The notes beneath the pieces were generated by a model, which ran no database searches, was not told where the DNA came from, and saw only the letters and a program-made list of their open reading frames with translations. From assembly GCA_002173415.2 (NCBI GenBank), contig NHNK02000025.1:1-38947 (forward strand): 38,947 bases of DNA, read 5' to 3'. Made by a program: the position numbers and the translations under genes. Positions 31,953 through 38,947 of this stretch are shown here, in pieces (positions within the stretch are counted from its first letter, which is position 1; every line of letters starts with the position of its first letter). Origin of the DNA: Marinomonas agarivorans. GTDB taxonomy: Bacteria; Pseudomonadota; Gammaproteobacteria; Pseudomonadales; Marinomonadaceae.

Positions 31953-33752
31953 ATGTATCCAGTTTTTCACTCCCGTTTTGTATTCTCTCTAAAACTTTTT
32001 CTCTTGTTGATGATGTTTGTTTCCTTAATCGGCTGTACAAGCATGCAAAATAACCGAGTGTTTCATACCAATGGCGTTTATATCCAAAAAGGGTTTAGCT
32101 ATGCAGGTATCGAGCATGTAATTTATCAATTTATTGACGGCAATAAGGTTTACACCACGCGACAAAAAAGTGGCAGTGAGAAAGATGTGCTTGCTTGGGT
32201 GAATAAGCCAAATCGTAATGCTTGGGAATACACATTCCGAGGTAAGAAAATCAAAGTAAACACTCACGTAAATGACTTTGCTCGCGTACGAGCCAGAAAG
32301 CATTTAGAAAATGGTGGCACGCTTGCTGGGAGTGATTTTTATAGTTTTAGTGAAACTGGCAAGCTAAAGTTCGAGCGAAAAGTCGACACCATCCCCATTA
32401 ATACCGTAACCGATATTTACTCTAATCAAGGTAAACACCTTCTGACTGCTGAACTAAGTAAGTTTGATGCAGTGGGTGACGATCTCTTCATTCTTAAGTA
32501 TGCAGATCACTCTGAATTATACGATGCCAAGCAGAACAAAACCTTACTGAGCGCTCAGTTTATTACGTCACTGAAAAAAACCAATCATCTGTTTATGGCT
32601 TATCAGACGGATAAATTTGGTATTGTTGATGGACAAGGCAACACAGTAGTTCCTTTTGTCTACGACGATATGATGTATTTGGGAGAGCAATTGGTAGGCT
32701 TGCAATTAAAAGGTCGTTGGATCATTCGAGACTTGAAAAGTAAGCAACAAATCTCTTTGAACCAAGATGAATTGCCAGTAGGTCAATTGCTCGCCAACAA
32801 TATTTTGCCCATACGTCATCAAAATAAAATTAAATTTTACTCACAGCAAAATGAACAATACTTGAAATTTTTTGCCAAGCGTTATGCTAGAGTGCCTTCG
32901 TTTTCCCATGCGGGAGGTGTGTCCATCTCCAAAAGTTATTTTCGTGTGGCTAAAAAAACTGGCCAATGGTTGGTATTGCGCAGTAATGGATTAATTGCTT
33001 TGCCGATGTATGTATCTGCAGCTCATCACATAAATAATTATCTGCTTGTCACTGATACTAAAGGTGTTTCAACTGTATTCGATCAGCATGGCAAAGCCTA
33101 TTCCAAAGCGGTGAACGGTCATTTATCTCCTACCTACATGGAAGACTACGCTCTTAAACCATTTAACGATCCAACAGTTTTATTGAAGATTAAAAAACAA
33201 GGCAAGCAAGGCATCGCCGACTTAAAAGGCAATATCTTACTCAATGCTCGCTTTAAAGAAATTACCTACATTGGCAACGACCAATTTGTATTGGATGACG
33301 GTAAAAAAACAAAAAATCTTAAAATTTATACAGCGTTCAAAGGGCTCATGACTCTACCCATCGCGTCTGCCACTTATCTAAATGGCGATACAGTAATTGC
33401 CCAAAATCAAAAGGCACAATATGGTCTATGGAATCTGAAGCAAAACGAATGGCTACTTCCTCCAAATAATTACAGCCTCATTAAAAAAGGTGATGTAAGT
33501 CGCTATCTCATTTACCAAGAAACACAAGGCCTAAAACAAAACATAGGCGCCTTGAAGCAAGATGGGACGATTGTTCTACCTGCCCAAGCAAAAGGCGCAG
33601 CTTCTCTTAATAAAGATTACTTCTATCAAAAACAGGACAATGTTTTTAGCATTTACCACCTACCTGATTTAGACGTATTGGCTCGATTAGAAGGTGATAG
33701 CATGACTATTGAGCACGATAGATATTTTGTGGTTAAACGGGCGAAAGAGTAG
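31953..33752 (+). CDS. WG-repeat lipoprotein
   Basis: A 599-residue protein with a lipoprotein signal (hydrophobic stretch, then V-S-L-I-G-C, lipidated Cys near 28), so anchored to a membrane facing the periplasm or outside. The body holds several WG-like units: K-F-G-I-V-D-G-Q-G-N-T-V-V-P-F-V-Y-D-D near 225, Q-G-I-A-D-L-K-G-N-I-L-L near 421, Q-Y-G-L-W-N-L-K-Q-N-E near 488 and I-G-A-L-K-Q-D-G-T-I-V-L-P near 529. WG repeats form beta-rich scaffolds of unknown role. The ATG at 31953 is chosen because the in-frame TTG at 31941 lies too close to AGGAAG; even so the spacing to the ATG, about 13 bases, is long. Confidence 0.75.
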   Translation: MYPVFHSRFVFSLKLFLLLMMFVSLIGCTSMQNNRVFHTNGVYIQKGFSYAGIEHVIYQFIDGNKVYTTRQKSGSEKDVLAWVNKPNRNAWEYTFRGKKIKVNTHVNDFARVRARKHLENGGTLAGSDFYSFSETGKLKFERKVDTIPINTVTDIYSNQGKHLLTAELSKFDAVGDDLFILKYADHSELYDAKQNKTLLSAQFITSLKKTNHLFMAYQTDKFGIVDGQGNTVVPFVYDDMMYLGEQLVGLQLKGRWIIRDLKSKQQISLNQDELPVGQLLANNILPIRHQNKIKFYSQQNEQYLKFFAKRYARVPSFSHAGGVSISKSYFRVAKKTGQWLVLRSNGLIALPMYVSAAHHINNYLLVTDTKGVSTVFDQHGKAYSKAVNGHLSPTYMEDYALKPFNDPTVLLKIKKQGKQGIADLKGNILLNARFKEITYIGNDQFVLDDGKKTKNLKIYTAFKGLMTLPIASATYLNGDTVIAQNQKAQYGLWNLKQNEWLLPPNNYSLIKKGDVSRYLIYQETQGLKQNIGALKQDGTIVLPAQAKGAASLNKDYFYQKQDNVFSIYHLPDLDVLARLEGDSMTIEHDRYFVVKRAKE

Positions 33753-33799
33753 TCAGCCCGACACATTGAGTAATGTCTAGTAGAGCAGAGCCAAATTGG

Positions 33800-33826
33800 G
33801 CACTCTAATAATCAATCTTAGAGTGC
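33800..33826. terminator. Bidirectional hairpin between the lipoprotein gene and yicC
   Basis: GCACTCTAA (33800-33808) and TTAGAGTGC (33818-33826) form a perfect 9-base stem with a 9-base loop in the 75-base convergent gap, directly after the yicC stop. T-runs are short, so efficiency is uncertain. Confidence 0.6.
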
Positions 33827-33827
33827 G

Positions 33828-34694
33828 TTATTCAATGTTTTGGATCTGTTCGCGCATCTGTTCAATAAGCACCTTCAGTTCTACGGCATGTTGAGTCGTT
33901 TCAATAACGATTGATTTGGAGGAGAGAGTGTTGGCTTCGCGGTTTAGCTCTTGCATCAAAAAATCAAGACGGCGGCCAATAGGGCCTTTTTGTTTTAGCT
34001 GACGTCGAACTTCCTTGGTATGGGCAAGCAGGCGGTCGAGTTCTTCGGCAACGTCGGATTTCTGGGCCAGAAGTACTATTTCAGCCTCTATGCGCATTGG
34101 GTCGAGTTCAACATTGGCTGCGGTGACTTTGTCTATCAGGTTTTGTTTCTGGGCTGCCAGAATAGATGGTAGCTGTTGTTGAATATCACTGACAATGGCG
34201 TCGATGCTGTCAAGACGCTGTAGAATCATGGCATTAAGTGCATCGCCTTCACGCAATCTAGCACTTATCAGATCATTTATTGCTTGATTGAACAGTTCGA
34301 TAGTAGCGTTTTTCATTACATCGTTATCGATGACGCTTTCTGCCAAAATACCGGGGTATTGCAAAACCTCCAACCCTGAAGCGGGTCTTAATTCTTTAAA
34401 CCAGTTAGAAAGTTGATCCAACGCTTTAGCGAGATTAGCCGCATTTTCGGCGTTAATATTGGCGACAGATGCGGCCTGTTCTGTAAAGTTGTAGCGCAAC
34501 TGGCACTCTACTTTGCCCCTATTGAGTTGTTTTCGCAGTGTATCTCGTAAAGGAAACTCTAGTTCTTTAAAGCCTTCTGGTAGGCGAAAGGTAGGTTCAA
34601 GATAGCGTTGGTTAACAGAACGAATTTCCCAACTGATGGAACCCCATTCAAAAATAGCTTCCTGACGTGAAAAGGCGGTCATGCTAGCGGTCAT
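33828..34694 (-). CDS. yicC: YicC family endoribonuclease
   Basis: A 288-residue protein of the YicC/YloC family, reported as an endoribonuclease in E. coli. It begins M-T-A-S-M-T-A-F-S-R-Q-E, matching the family M-x-x-S-M-T-A-F pattern, and has S-V-N-Q-R-Y-L-E near 26 and the C-terminal G-P-I-G-R-R-L-D-F-L-M-Q-E-L-N-R-E-A-N-T near 234-253. The start at 34694 gives a length like E. coli (287 residues); the ATG at 34706 adds four residues without a ribosome binding site. It is divergent from rph, as in many gammaproteobacteria, though the intervening gap is unusually long and carries repeats. Confidence 0.93.
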   Translation of the reverse strand: MTASMTAFSRQEAIFEWGSISWEIRSVNQRYLEPTFRLPEGFKELEFPLRDTLRKQLNRGKVECQLRYNFTEQAASVANINAENAANLAKALDQLSNWFKELRPASGLEVLQYPGILAESVIDNDVMKNATIELFNQAINDLISARLREGDALNAMILQRLDSIDAIVSDIQQQLPSILAAQKQNLIDKVTAANVELDPMRIEAEIVLLAQKSDVAEELDRLLAHTKEVRRQLKQKGPIGRRLDFLMQELNREANTLSSKSIVIETTQHAVELKVLIEQMREQIQNIE

Positions 34695-34868
34695 AATGTG
34701 TTCCATTTAAATAATAGTTGAAAGAATAGTCGGGCAATGTGCCAGAAAAAACGATGTATTGAACGCTGGCAAGTGTACATTAGCGTTACTGTAAATCCTA
34801 TGGTGTTCTTGTATATCCAAGTCTCGAATGAGCTGGGTGTCAGCGTAATTTGTTATCAGTGTCTATCA

Positions 34869-34900
34869 GGACACCCACTATTGTCTATCAGGACACCCAC
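34869..34900 (+). repeat. Two-copy 10-mer array, period 22
   Basis: GGACACCCAC at 34869-34878 and 34891-34900, each preceded by TGTCTATCA and followed by CTA. The CTATCA flank matches the array near 21222, so those two loci share an extended consensus. An inverted copy follows at 35010-35019. Confidence 0.92.
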
Positions 34901-35009
34901 TACAAAGTTACTTATGGGATACTAAAATAGATATCAGTGTCATTTGTACATGATGGGCAATGTAGTTTTGATCATGCCACTTTTTAAAGTGGGTTTAAGA
35001 AAAAATAGG

Positions 35010-35019
35010 GTGGGTGTCC
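35010..35019 (+). repeat. Single inverted 10-mer copy
   Basis: GTGGGTGTCC, opposite in orientation to the pair at 34869-34900, about 110 bases away and about 190 bases before the rph start. Confidence 0.9.
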
Positions 35020-35206
35020 GTTGAATAATGCTTACATAGCAGCCTGATAACCAGTGGAATTTGCTGAGATTTATGGCGCATTATCATTATTATTGTGTTG
35101 TAACAGGTGCGCATTGAGGGCAGTCTTCGCTATAATTGCGTACAGTCATATTCAGGCAGAATTCCGTCTTTAATTTAATATTTATTTGCAATAGAGAGAA
35201 ACTAGT

Positions 35207-35923
35207 ATGCGTCCAAGTGGTCGAGCTGCAGATCAATTACGTGATCTTAAAATTACCCGTAACTTCACTAAACATGCCGAAGGATCTGTATTAATTGAAT
35301 GTGGTGACACGAAAGTGTTGTGTACTGCTTCTTTGGTTGCTGGTGTGCCACGATTTTTAAAAGGAAAAGGTCAAGGTTGGATAACAGCAGAGTATGGGAT
35401 GTTGCCTCGTTCTACTCATACTCGTATGGACAGGGAAGCGGCTCGTGGTAAGCAAGGTGGCCGCACTGTCGAAATTCAACGTCTCATTGGCCGTTCATTA
35501 AGAGCGGCGATTGATTTAACTAAGTTAGGTGAGTATACCATTACCATTGATTGCGATGTTATTCAGGCTGATGGCGGTACCCGTACTGCATCGATTACAG
35601 GAGGTTTCGTCGCGCTAGCGGATGCGGTAAGAACCTTAGTAGAAAGTAAGAAGATCAAAGAAAACCCAATTGTGTCACAAATTGCAGCTATTTCTGTCGG
35701 CGTTTATCAAGGTGAGCCTGTGTTGGATTTGGATTATCCAGAAGACTCAGCTGCTGAAACAGATATGAATGTTATTATGAACGACAAGGGCGGTTTTATC
35801 GAAGTACAGGGTACTGCAGAAGGGGCGGCGTTTAGTGATGAACAAATGGCAGGAATGTTAACTGTGGCGCGTAAGGGAATTAGTGAAATTATGGAAGTGC
35901 AGAAAGCGGCGTTATTTGGTTAG
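35207..35923 (+). CDS. rph: Ribonuclease PH
   Basis: Phosphate-dependent 3'-exoribonuclease that trims tRNA precursors. The 238-residue protein matches E. coli Rph in length and in key stretches: M-R-P-S-G-R at the start, [10 protein letters not shown] near 21, [10 protein letters not shown] near 62, [12 protein letters not shown] near 77, [16 protein letters not shown] near 110-125 and L-D-L-D-Y-P-E-D near 176. No frameshift is present, in contrast to the E. coli K-12 gene. GAGAG lies upstream of the ATG. It is followed by a hairpin terminator. Confidence 0.97.
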   Translation: MRPSGRAADQLRDLKITRNFTKHAEGSVLIECGDTKVLCTASLVAGVPRFLKGKGQGWITAEYGMLPRSTHTRMDREAARGKQGGRTVEIQRLIGRSLRAAIDLTKLGEYTITIDCDVIQADGGTRTASITGGFVALADAVRTLVESKKIKENPIVSQIAAISVGVYQGEPVLDLDYPEDSAAETDMNVIMNDKGGFIEVQGTAEGAAFSDEQMAGMLTVARKGISEIMEVQKAALFG

Positions 35924-35963
35924 CCACTGAACGTATTTGAACAACGTAAACAAGTGAGTTTAT

Positions 35964-35988
35964 CAAACCATACTCTTCGTATGGTTTG
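35964..35988 (+). terminator. Hairpin after rph
   Basis: CAAACCATAC and GTATGGTTTG form a perfect 10-base stem with a five-base TCTTC loop, about 40 bases after the rph stop. A T-rich stretch follows some 12 bases later, so it is probably the rph terminator though not canonical. Confidence 0.6.
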
Positions 35989-36064
35989 TGTTTGGTACAA
36001 TTTTTCATCATTATCTTTTTCCGTTATATTGGTGTTTGGGTATTTAATGAAGGCGAATAATAAT

Positions 36065-36592
36065 ATGAAGAAAACGACGTTATGGCTCGTACAAACGGCG
36101 CCTTTTTTTGTATGTTTCTTTATCCCTTCATTTGCAAACGCCAACGGTTTAGAGGGGCGCTGGAGTCTGCAAGATCCGCGTAATACGCGAACCATTCTTG
36201 AAGCGGCGGTTGATAAGGCTGCTTCTGATATGAACTTTGCTATCAGGGCATTTAATCAGCCATTTCTGAACAAGGAGCGTGAACGTCAAGTGTGTGAAAT
36301 ATGGCGTCTGCGCTTAATTAAAGATAGCTTCCATTGGAAGTGTGATGACGAAAAAGCACAAAAAATGCCAACTAACGCAAATCAACTTGAAGTCGAAGAA
36401 AATGGCATAGAGCTAGAAAAAACTTTCAAGTTCAGTGCAAAACACATTTCAACTAGTATAAAGAAGGATTACGTAACTCGTATTAACACTTGGCGACGCA
36501 TTTCTGATATTCAGTTGGAATATACATACATGGTGAAATCGGCAAATTTGCCTAAACCCTTAAAATGGACATTGATTTACCGACGCCACTGA
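36065..36592 (+). CDS. Small exported protein of unknown function
   Basis: A 175-residue protein with a signal peptide (M-K-K-T-T, hydrophobic run, likely cleavage after F-A-N-A near 26), so periplasmic. The mature part starts L-E-G-R-W-S-L and has single Cys residues near 79 and 92 that could form a disulfide, with regularly spaced charged segments and R-R-H at the end. I do not recognise the family. The ATG at 36065 follows AAGG at acceptable spacing; the ATG at 36047 lacks a site. It lies convergent with the nucleotidase gene, 51 bases apart. Confidence 0.6.
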   Translation: MKKTTLWLVQTAPFFVCFFIPSFANANGLEGRWSLQDPRNTRTILEAAVDKAASDMNFAIRAFNQPFLNKERERQVCEIWRLRLIKDSFHWKCDDEKAQKMPTNANQLEVEENGIELEKTFKFSAKHISTSIKKDYVTRINTWRRISDIQLEYTYMVKSANLPKPLKWTLIYRRH

Positions 36593-36643
36593 TGAAGAAT
36601 CGTGCTTCCACAGCTGCTTACAAACATGCTCAAAAACTGCCTT

Positions 36644-38218
36644 CTATTCGCGTATGATCTGGTGTTCTGGCGCAAAGTCACGCGCTCTGATGGTGCCATA
36701 TTGCTGAAAATAATCTGCTAACACTTTTACATCAAGATAACCTGAATCGACATAACTTGGGTGATTAGTCACATCAGGGTAGCCATCTCCGCCTTTTGCT
36801 AAATAGCGATTAATTGCAAGACGGTAGGTTTTTGAAGCATTAAGTGATTTGCCATTTACTTTGATGTCAGTTGCTAAACCATTGCGCATCCGAAAAGTGA
36901 CACCACTAAAGTGTGCGAAAGCACTCGATCTCGCTTTTTTACCGGCTGCTATCGCAAGGTAGTCAGTTAGTTCTTGTGTATTGAACTCAACATAAGTAAT
37001 TGTTTGACCTAATGGTTGTACCTGCAACAAGGTATTATAACTCACTTCGAGCGTTGTTATGTCGGACTGTATAGCACCGGCATTTATTATGGCTACATCG
37101 GCATTGACTTTGGTTTTCATGGCCGTAGTTACTAGGTTGCCAAGGTTGGTTTCCCGCTGTTGAATCACAGTGTGATTGCCAATAAACACACCGTCTACGA
37201 TACCCACTTTTTTATCAAGTTGTGCCTGTCCTTTTTCTTGATATGGCGTTAATAACGCCAACATGTCACGGTTACTCGCAATCTCTTCTTGTGTGGATTG
37301 CTCTTCAATGTTTATAGGCAATAAACGATATTCAGACGATTGAATAACACCGTTTCTTATCACAAGATCCAAACGGCCAACATACTTACCCCATTCATGC
37401 GCTTGTAGAATTAATGTTCCGTTCTGTTGATCGGGTTCAATTAAGGGACTGTGTGTGTGTCCGCCAATAATCACATCAATGCCAGAAACTGAGCGAGCAA
37501 GTGTAATGTCACCAGGAGCATGGTTACCGTGGTTACCATCTTGGTAGTAGCCCATATGAGTTAGAGCGATAACGATATCTGCTTTGTTACGCAACTCAGG
37601 AATCAGAGTTTTTGCAACCTCCATTGGTTCCAATATGGTGAGGTCAGATAAAAACTCAGGCTTGGCTGTCTTTACAATATCAGGAGTGGTAAAGCCCACA
37701 ACTGCAATTTTTAAATCACTGACTTCAAAAATTTTGTAGGCCTCAAATAGTGGCTGTCCTGTTTCTGTGACGAGAATATTAGCCGCTAAAAACGAAAAAC
37801 CTGCCCATTTTTGTTGCTGTATGAGGATATCACGAGGGTTCTCGAATTCATGGTCACCTAATACCATGGCGTTGTATTGCAATTGCTGCATGGCCTTGAA
37901 ATCTGGCTCAGCGTTTTGTAGCTCAGACTCAAGCACACCGGTATTGATGTCCCCACCAGAGAATAAAAGTGATGAGCCATCATTTAATACGACTTCTTCG
38001 CGAATATTATCTATTAGCGTTCTACGAGCTGCCATACCATATTCACCGTGAGTACCTTCCCAAAAACGCCCGTGATGGTCATTAGTGTGCAAAATAGTCA
38101 ATTTGTATTCTTGGTCTTCTTGCCAAGAAGGCTGATAACGTACAACAGAGCAAGCGGTAACGGTAAGAACTAGGGTAGCAATCAAAAAGGGTCTAGCATA
38201 ACGAATGACTATGGGCAT
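36644..38218 (-). CDS. 5'-nucleotidase / UshA-like metallophosphoesterase lipoprotein
   Basis: A 524-residue enzyme anchored by a lipoprotein signal (V-T-A-C, Cys near 23). The N-terminal metallophosphoesterase domain shows N-D-H-H-G near 46-50, G-G-D-I-N-T-G near 88 and G-G-H-T-H-S-P near 252-258. The C-terminal 5_nucleotid_C domain shows N-L-G-N-L-V-T-T-A near 361 and the substrate-binding stretch K-G-G-D-G-Y-P-D near 479. The usual G-N-H-[DE] motif reads G-D-H-E-F-E-N near 120, an Asn-to-Asp change at a metal ligand. It should hydrolyse nucleotides, or UDP-sugars, outside the cytosol. Its gene stands alone. Confidence 0.88.
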   Translation of the reverse strand: MPIVIRYARPFLIATLVLTVTACSVVRYQPSWQEDQEYKLTILHTNDHHGRFWEGTHGEYGMAARRTLIDNIREEVVLNDGSSLLFSGGDINTGVLESELQNAEPDFKAMQQLQYNAMVLGDHEFENPRDILIQQQKWAGFSFLAANILVTETGQPLFEAYKIFEVSDLKIAVVGFTTPDIVKTAKPEFLSDLTILEPMEVAKTLIPELRNKADIVIALTHMGYYQDGNHGNHAPGDITLARSVSGIDVIIGGHTHSPLIEPDQQNGTLILQAHEWGKYVGRLDLVIRNGVIQSSEYRLLPINIEEQSTQEEIASNRDMLALLTPYQEKGQAQLDKKVGIVDGVFIGNHTVIQQRETNLGNLVTTAMKTKVNADVAIINAGAIQSDITTLEVSYNTLLQVQPLGQTITYVEFNTQELTDYLAIAAGKKARSSAFAHFSGVTFRMRNGLATDIKVNGKSLNASKTYRLAINRYLAKGGDGYPDVTNHPSYVDSGYLDVKVLADYFQQYGTIRARDFAPEHQIIRE

Positions 38219-38573
38219 AGAAGGCGTCTCTGATTCAGTAAATTACATGGAATTAACACAATAAATAGTTAAACAAAGATATAACACCAGTATTTGAAAA
38301 TCGAGATGAGAATTTTAGCAGGCCACCCATCTTAAAACAGTCATTGTAATTAAAGGTAGAAAACAAGATAGAAAGCCACCCACTATAGGGGCAATTCGAT
38401 GCATCGTATAGCTCAGTTTAGTTATCAGTGGGTTGATAAGCCTTATTGTTGCTTGAAGAGTTAAAAAATAGGATTAAAACGTGGCTTTTAATGCTTTTCA
38501 GGCGAGCGTAGTCGTCACCTAAATGGGCTTAGGATGATTGTTATATTCTGAGTCAGTGATTCTAGAAACTAAA
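38219..38573. other. Intergenic region before the edge transposase
   Basis: 355 bases with no supported gene. GGCCACCCAT at 38321-38330 differs from the 10-mer family (final-T form) at one base, and a weaker relative lies near 38376. A 10-base palindrome CGATGCATCG is also present near 38398. The sequence probably includes the nucleotidase promoter. Confidence 0.45.
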
Positions 38574-38947
38574 CTAACTGATCAGTCGCTTGCAGCTTGA
38601 AATATTAGGCCGTCGTTGCCGCTTAGTGTTAAGGCTAAAACTAGTTAATTCCTCTTCACTGCCAATGGCCGTATGAAATTGCTCTTCAAACTGTGTGGTG
38701 ATCGTCAGCCACTGTGAAGACGTTAGACCGATTCTTTGTAGGATTGGCGCTAGTGATAGGTCAATACTTCCTCGTTTCTCTTCTCGAATTATGCGACCAG
38801 TTAAATCAACTAACTCAAGATAGTCAGTTAATCGAAATGGTAAGCCTGAGATGCTTTGTTGCTCTTTTGTTTCTTCTTTTTCATAACCTAAAAAGGGCAA
38901 TAAATTGGCTGGTTGTGTTTGGTATTTTTTAGCATGAATAACACGCT
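38574..38947 (-). CDS. C-terminal part of a Y1/REP-associated-type transposase (runs off the edge)
   Basis: The frame is open to the right edge; about 124 residues are visible. It reads R-V-I-H-A-K-K-Y, then L-L-P-F-L-G, then L-P-F-R-L-T-D-Y-L-E-L-V-D-L-T-G-R-I-I-R-E-E-K-R-G, then P-I-L-Q-R-I-G-L-T-S-S-Q-W. This pattern is typical of the C-terminal extension of IS200-like (Y1) transposases of the REP-associated class. The catalytic HUH and Tyr parts lie outside the window, so activity cannot be judged. The start cannot be seen, and a TTG or ATG inside the fragment should not be taken as one. It is a candidate mobiliser of the 10-mer repeats. Confidence 0.72.
   Translation of the reverse strand, partial: RVIHAKKYQTQPANLLPFLGYEKEETKEQQSISGLPFRLTDYLELVDLTGRIIREEKRGSIDLSLAPILQRIGLTSSQWLTITTQFEEQFHTAIGSEEELTSFSLNTKRQRRPNISSCKRLIS

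Larger units (their letters stand above)
34695..35206. other. Long yicC-rph intergenic region with repeats
   Basis: About 510 bases containing the divergent promoters of yicC and rph. It also holds the two-copy 10-mer array (34869-34900) and one inverted copy (35010-35019). Apart from these I see no gene; the length is unusual for this gene pair and suggests repeat insertion. Confidence 0.6.

Noticed and set aside
9309-34900. Short regularly spaced repeats as CRISPR arrays
   Set aside because: The repeated core is only 10 bases, the spacers are 12-19 bases and themselves repeat, and no cas gene is present.
38378-38384. CCACCCA near the right edge as a full 10-mer copy
   Set aside because: Its full 10-base context has two mismatches from the family consensus, so it is not counted.

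Overview
The window comes from the chromosome of a gammaproteobacterium of moderate GC, most likely a marine Oceanospirillales member such as Marinomonas. This is inferred from the gmk-rpoZ-spoT block, the divergent yicC/rph pair, the style of the proteins and an NhaC-type antiporter; no rRNA or tRNA is present to confirm it.

Layout. 1-9103: conserved minus-strand genes, spoT, rpoZ and gmk, then a two-gene signalling unit (response regulator-diguanylate cyclase overlapping a very large CHASE/PAS hybrid kinase). 9104-11420: a repeat-rich gap, an exported MsrA and a secreted FG-GAP/VCBS-like protein. 11468-17914: a LysR regulator divergent from a cysteine hydrolase, then an NhaC antiporter, an EamA permease and an arginase-family ureohydrolase. 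These face a convergent acetylpolyamine amidohydrolase across a shared terminator, suggesting nitrogen-compound or polyamine use. 18295-21180: an AT-rich island with a KAS III-like synthase and two paralogous multi-pass membrane proteins with a C-terminal Fis-like helix-turn-helix. 21194-22690: repeat arrays, a DUF2628-like membrane protein and a decayed remnant of a second polyamine amidohydrolase gene. 22693-30328: a minus-strand RpiR-controlled operon (amidase, HpxW-like Ntn hydrolase, TauE permease, ureidoglycine-glyoxylate aminotransferase, allantoate amidohydrolase, cupin) that fits ureide breakdown through oxalurate and oxamate. 30600-31546: an orphan C4-type antisense RNA plus AntA/AntB antirepressor with no other phage gene around. 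31953-38218: a WG-repeat lipoprotein, yicC, rph, a small exported protein and a 5'-nucleotidase lipoprotein. The right edge holds the C-terminal part of a Y1/REP-associated-type transposase.

The most striking feature is a 10-mer, GGACACCCAC (reverse complement GTGGGTGTCC). I count 20 exact copies and 5 with a final T, all between 9283 and 35019. About 0.07 exact copies would be expected by chance in 39 kb on both strands. Copies occur in four tandem arrays with different periods, as inverted pairs able to form hairpins, and singly inside genes in several reading frames. None lies in the conserved 1-9103 block. It behaves like a REP-type or uptake-signal-type dispersed repeat, and the edge transposase is a candidate driver.

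The second notable system is the C4 RNA/antirepressor unit, where the antisense loop and its target over the Shine-Dalgarno can be read directly. The third is the KAS III plus paired membrane-HTH cluster, which looks like a possible small-molecule synthase with cognate membrane regulators; that reading is inference only.
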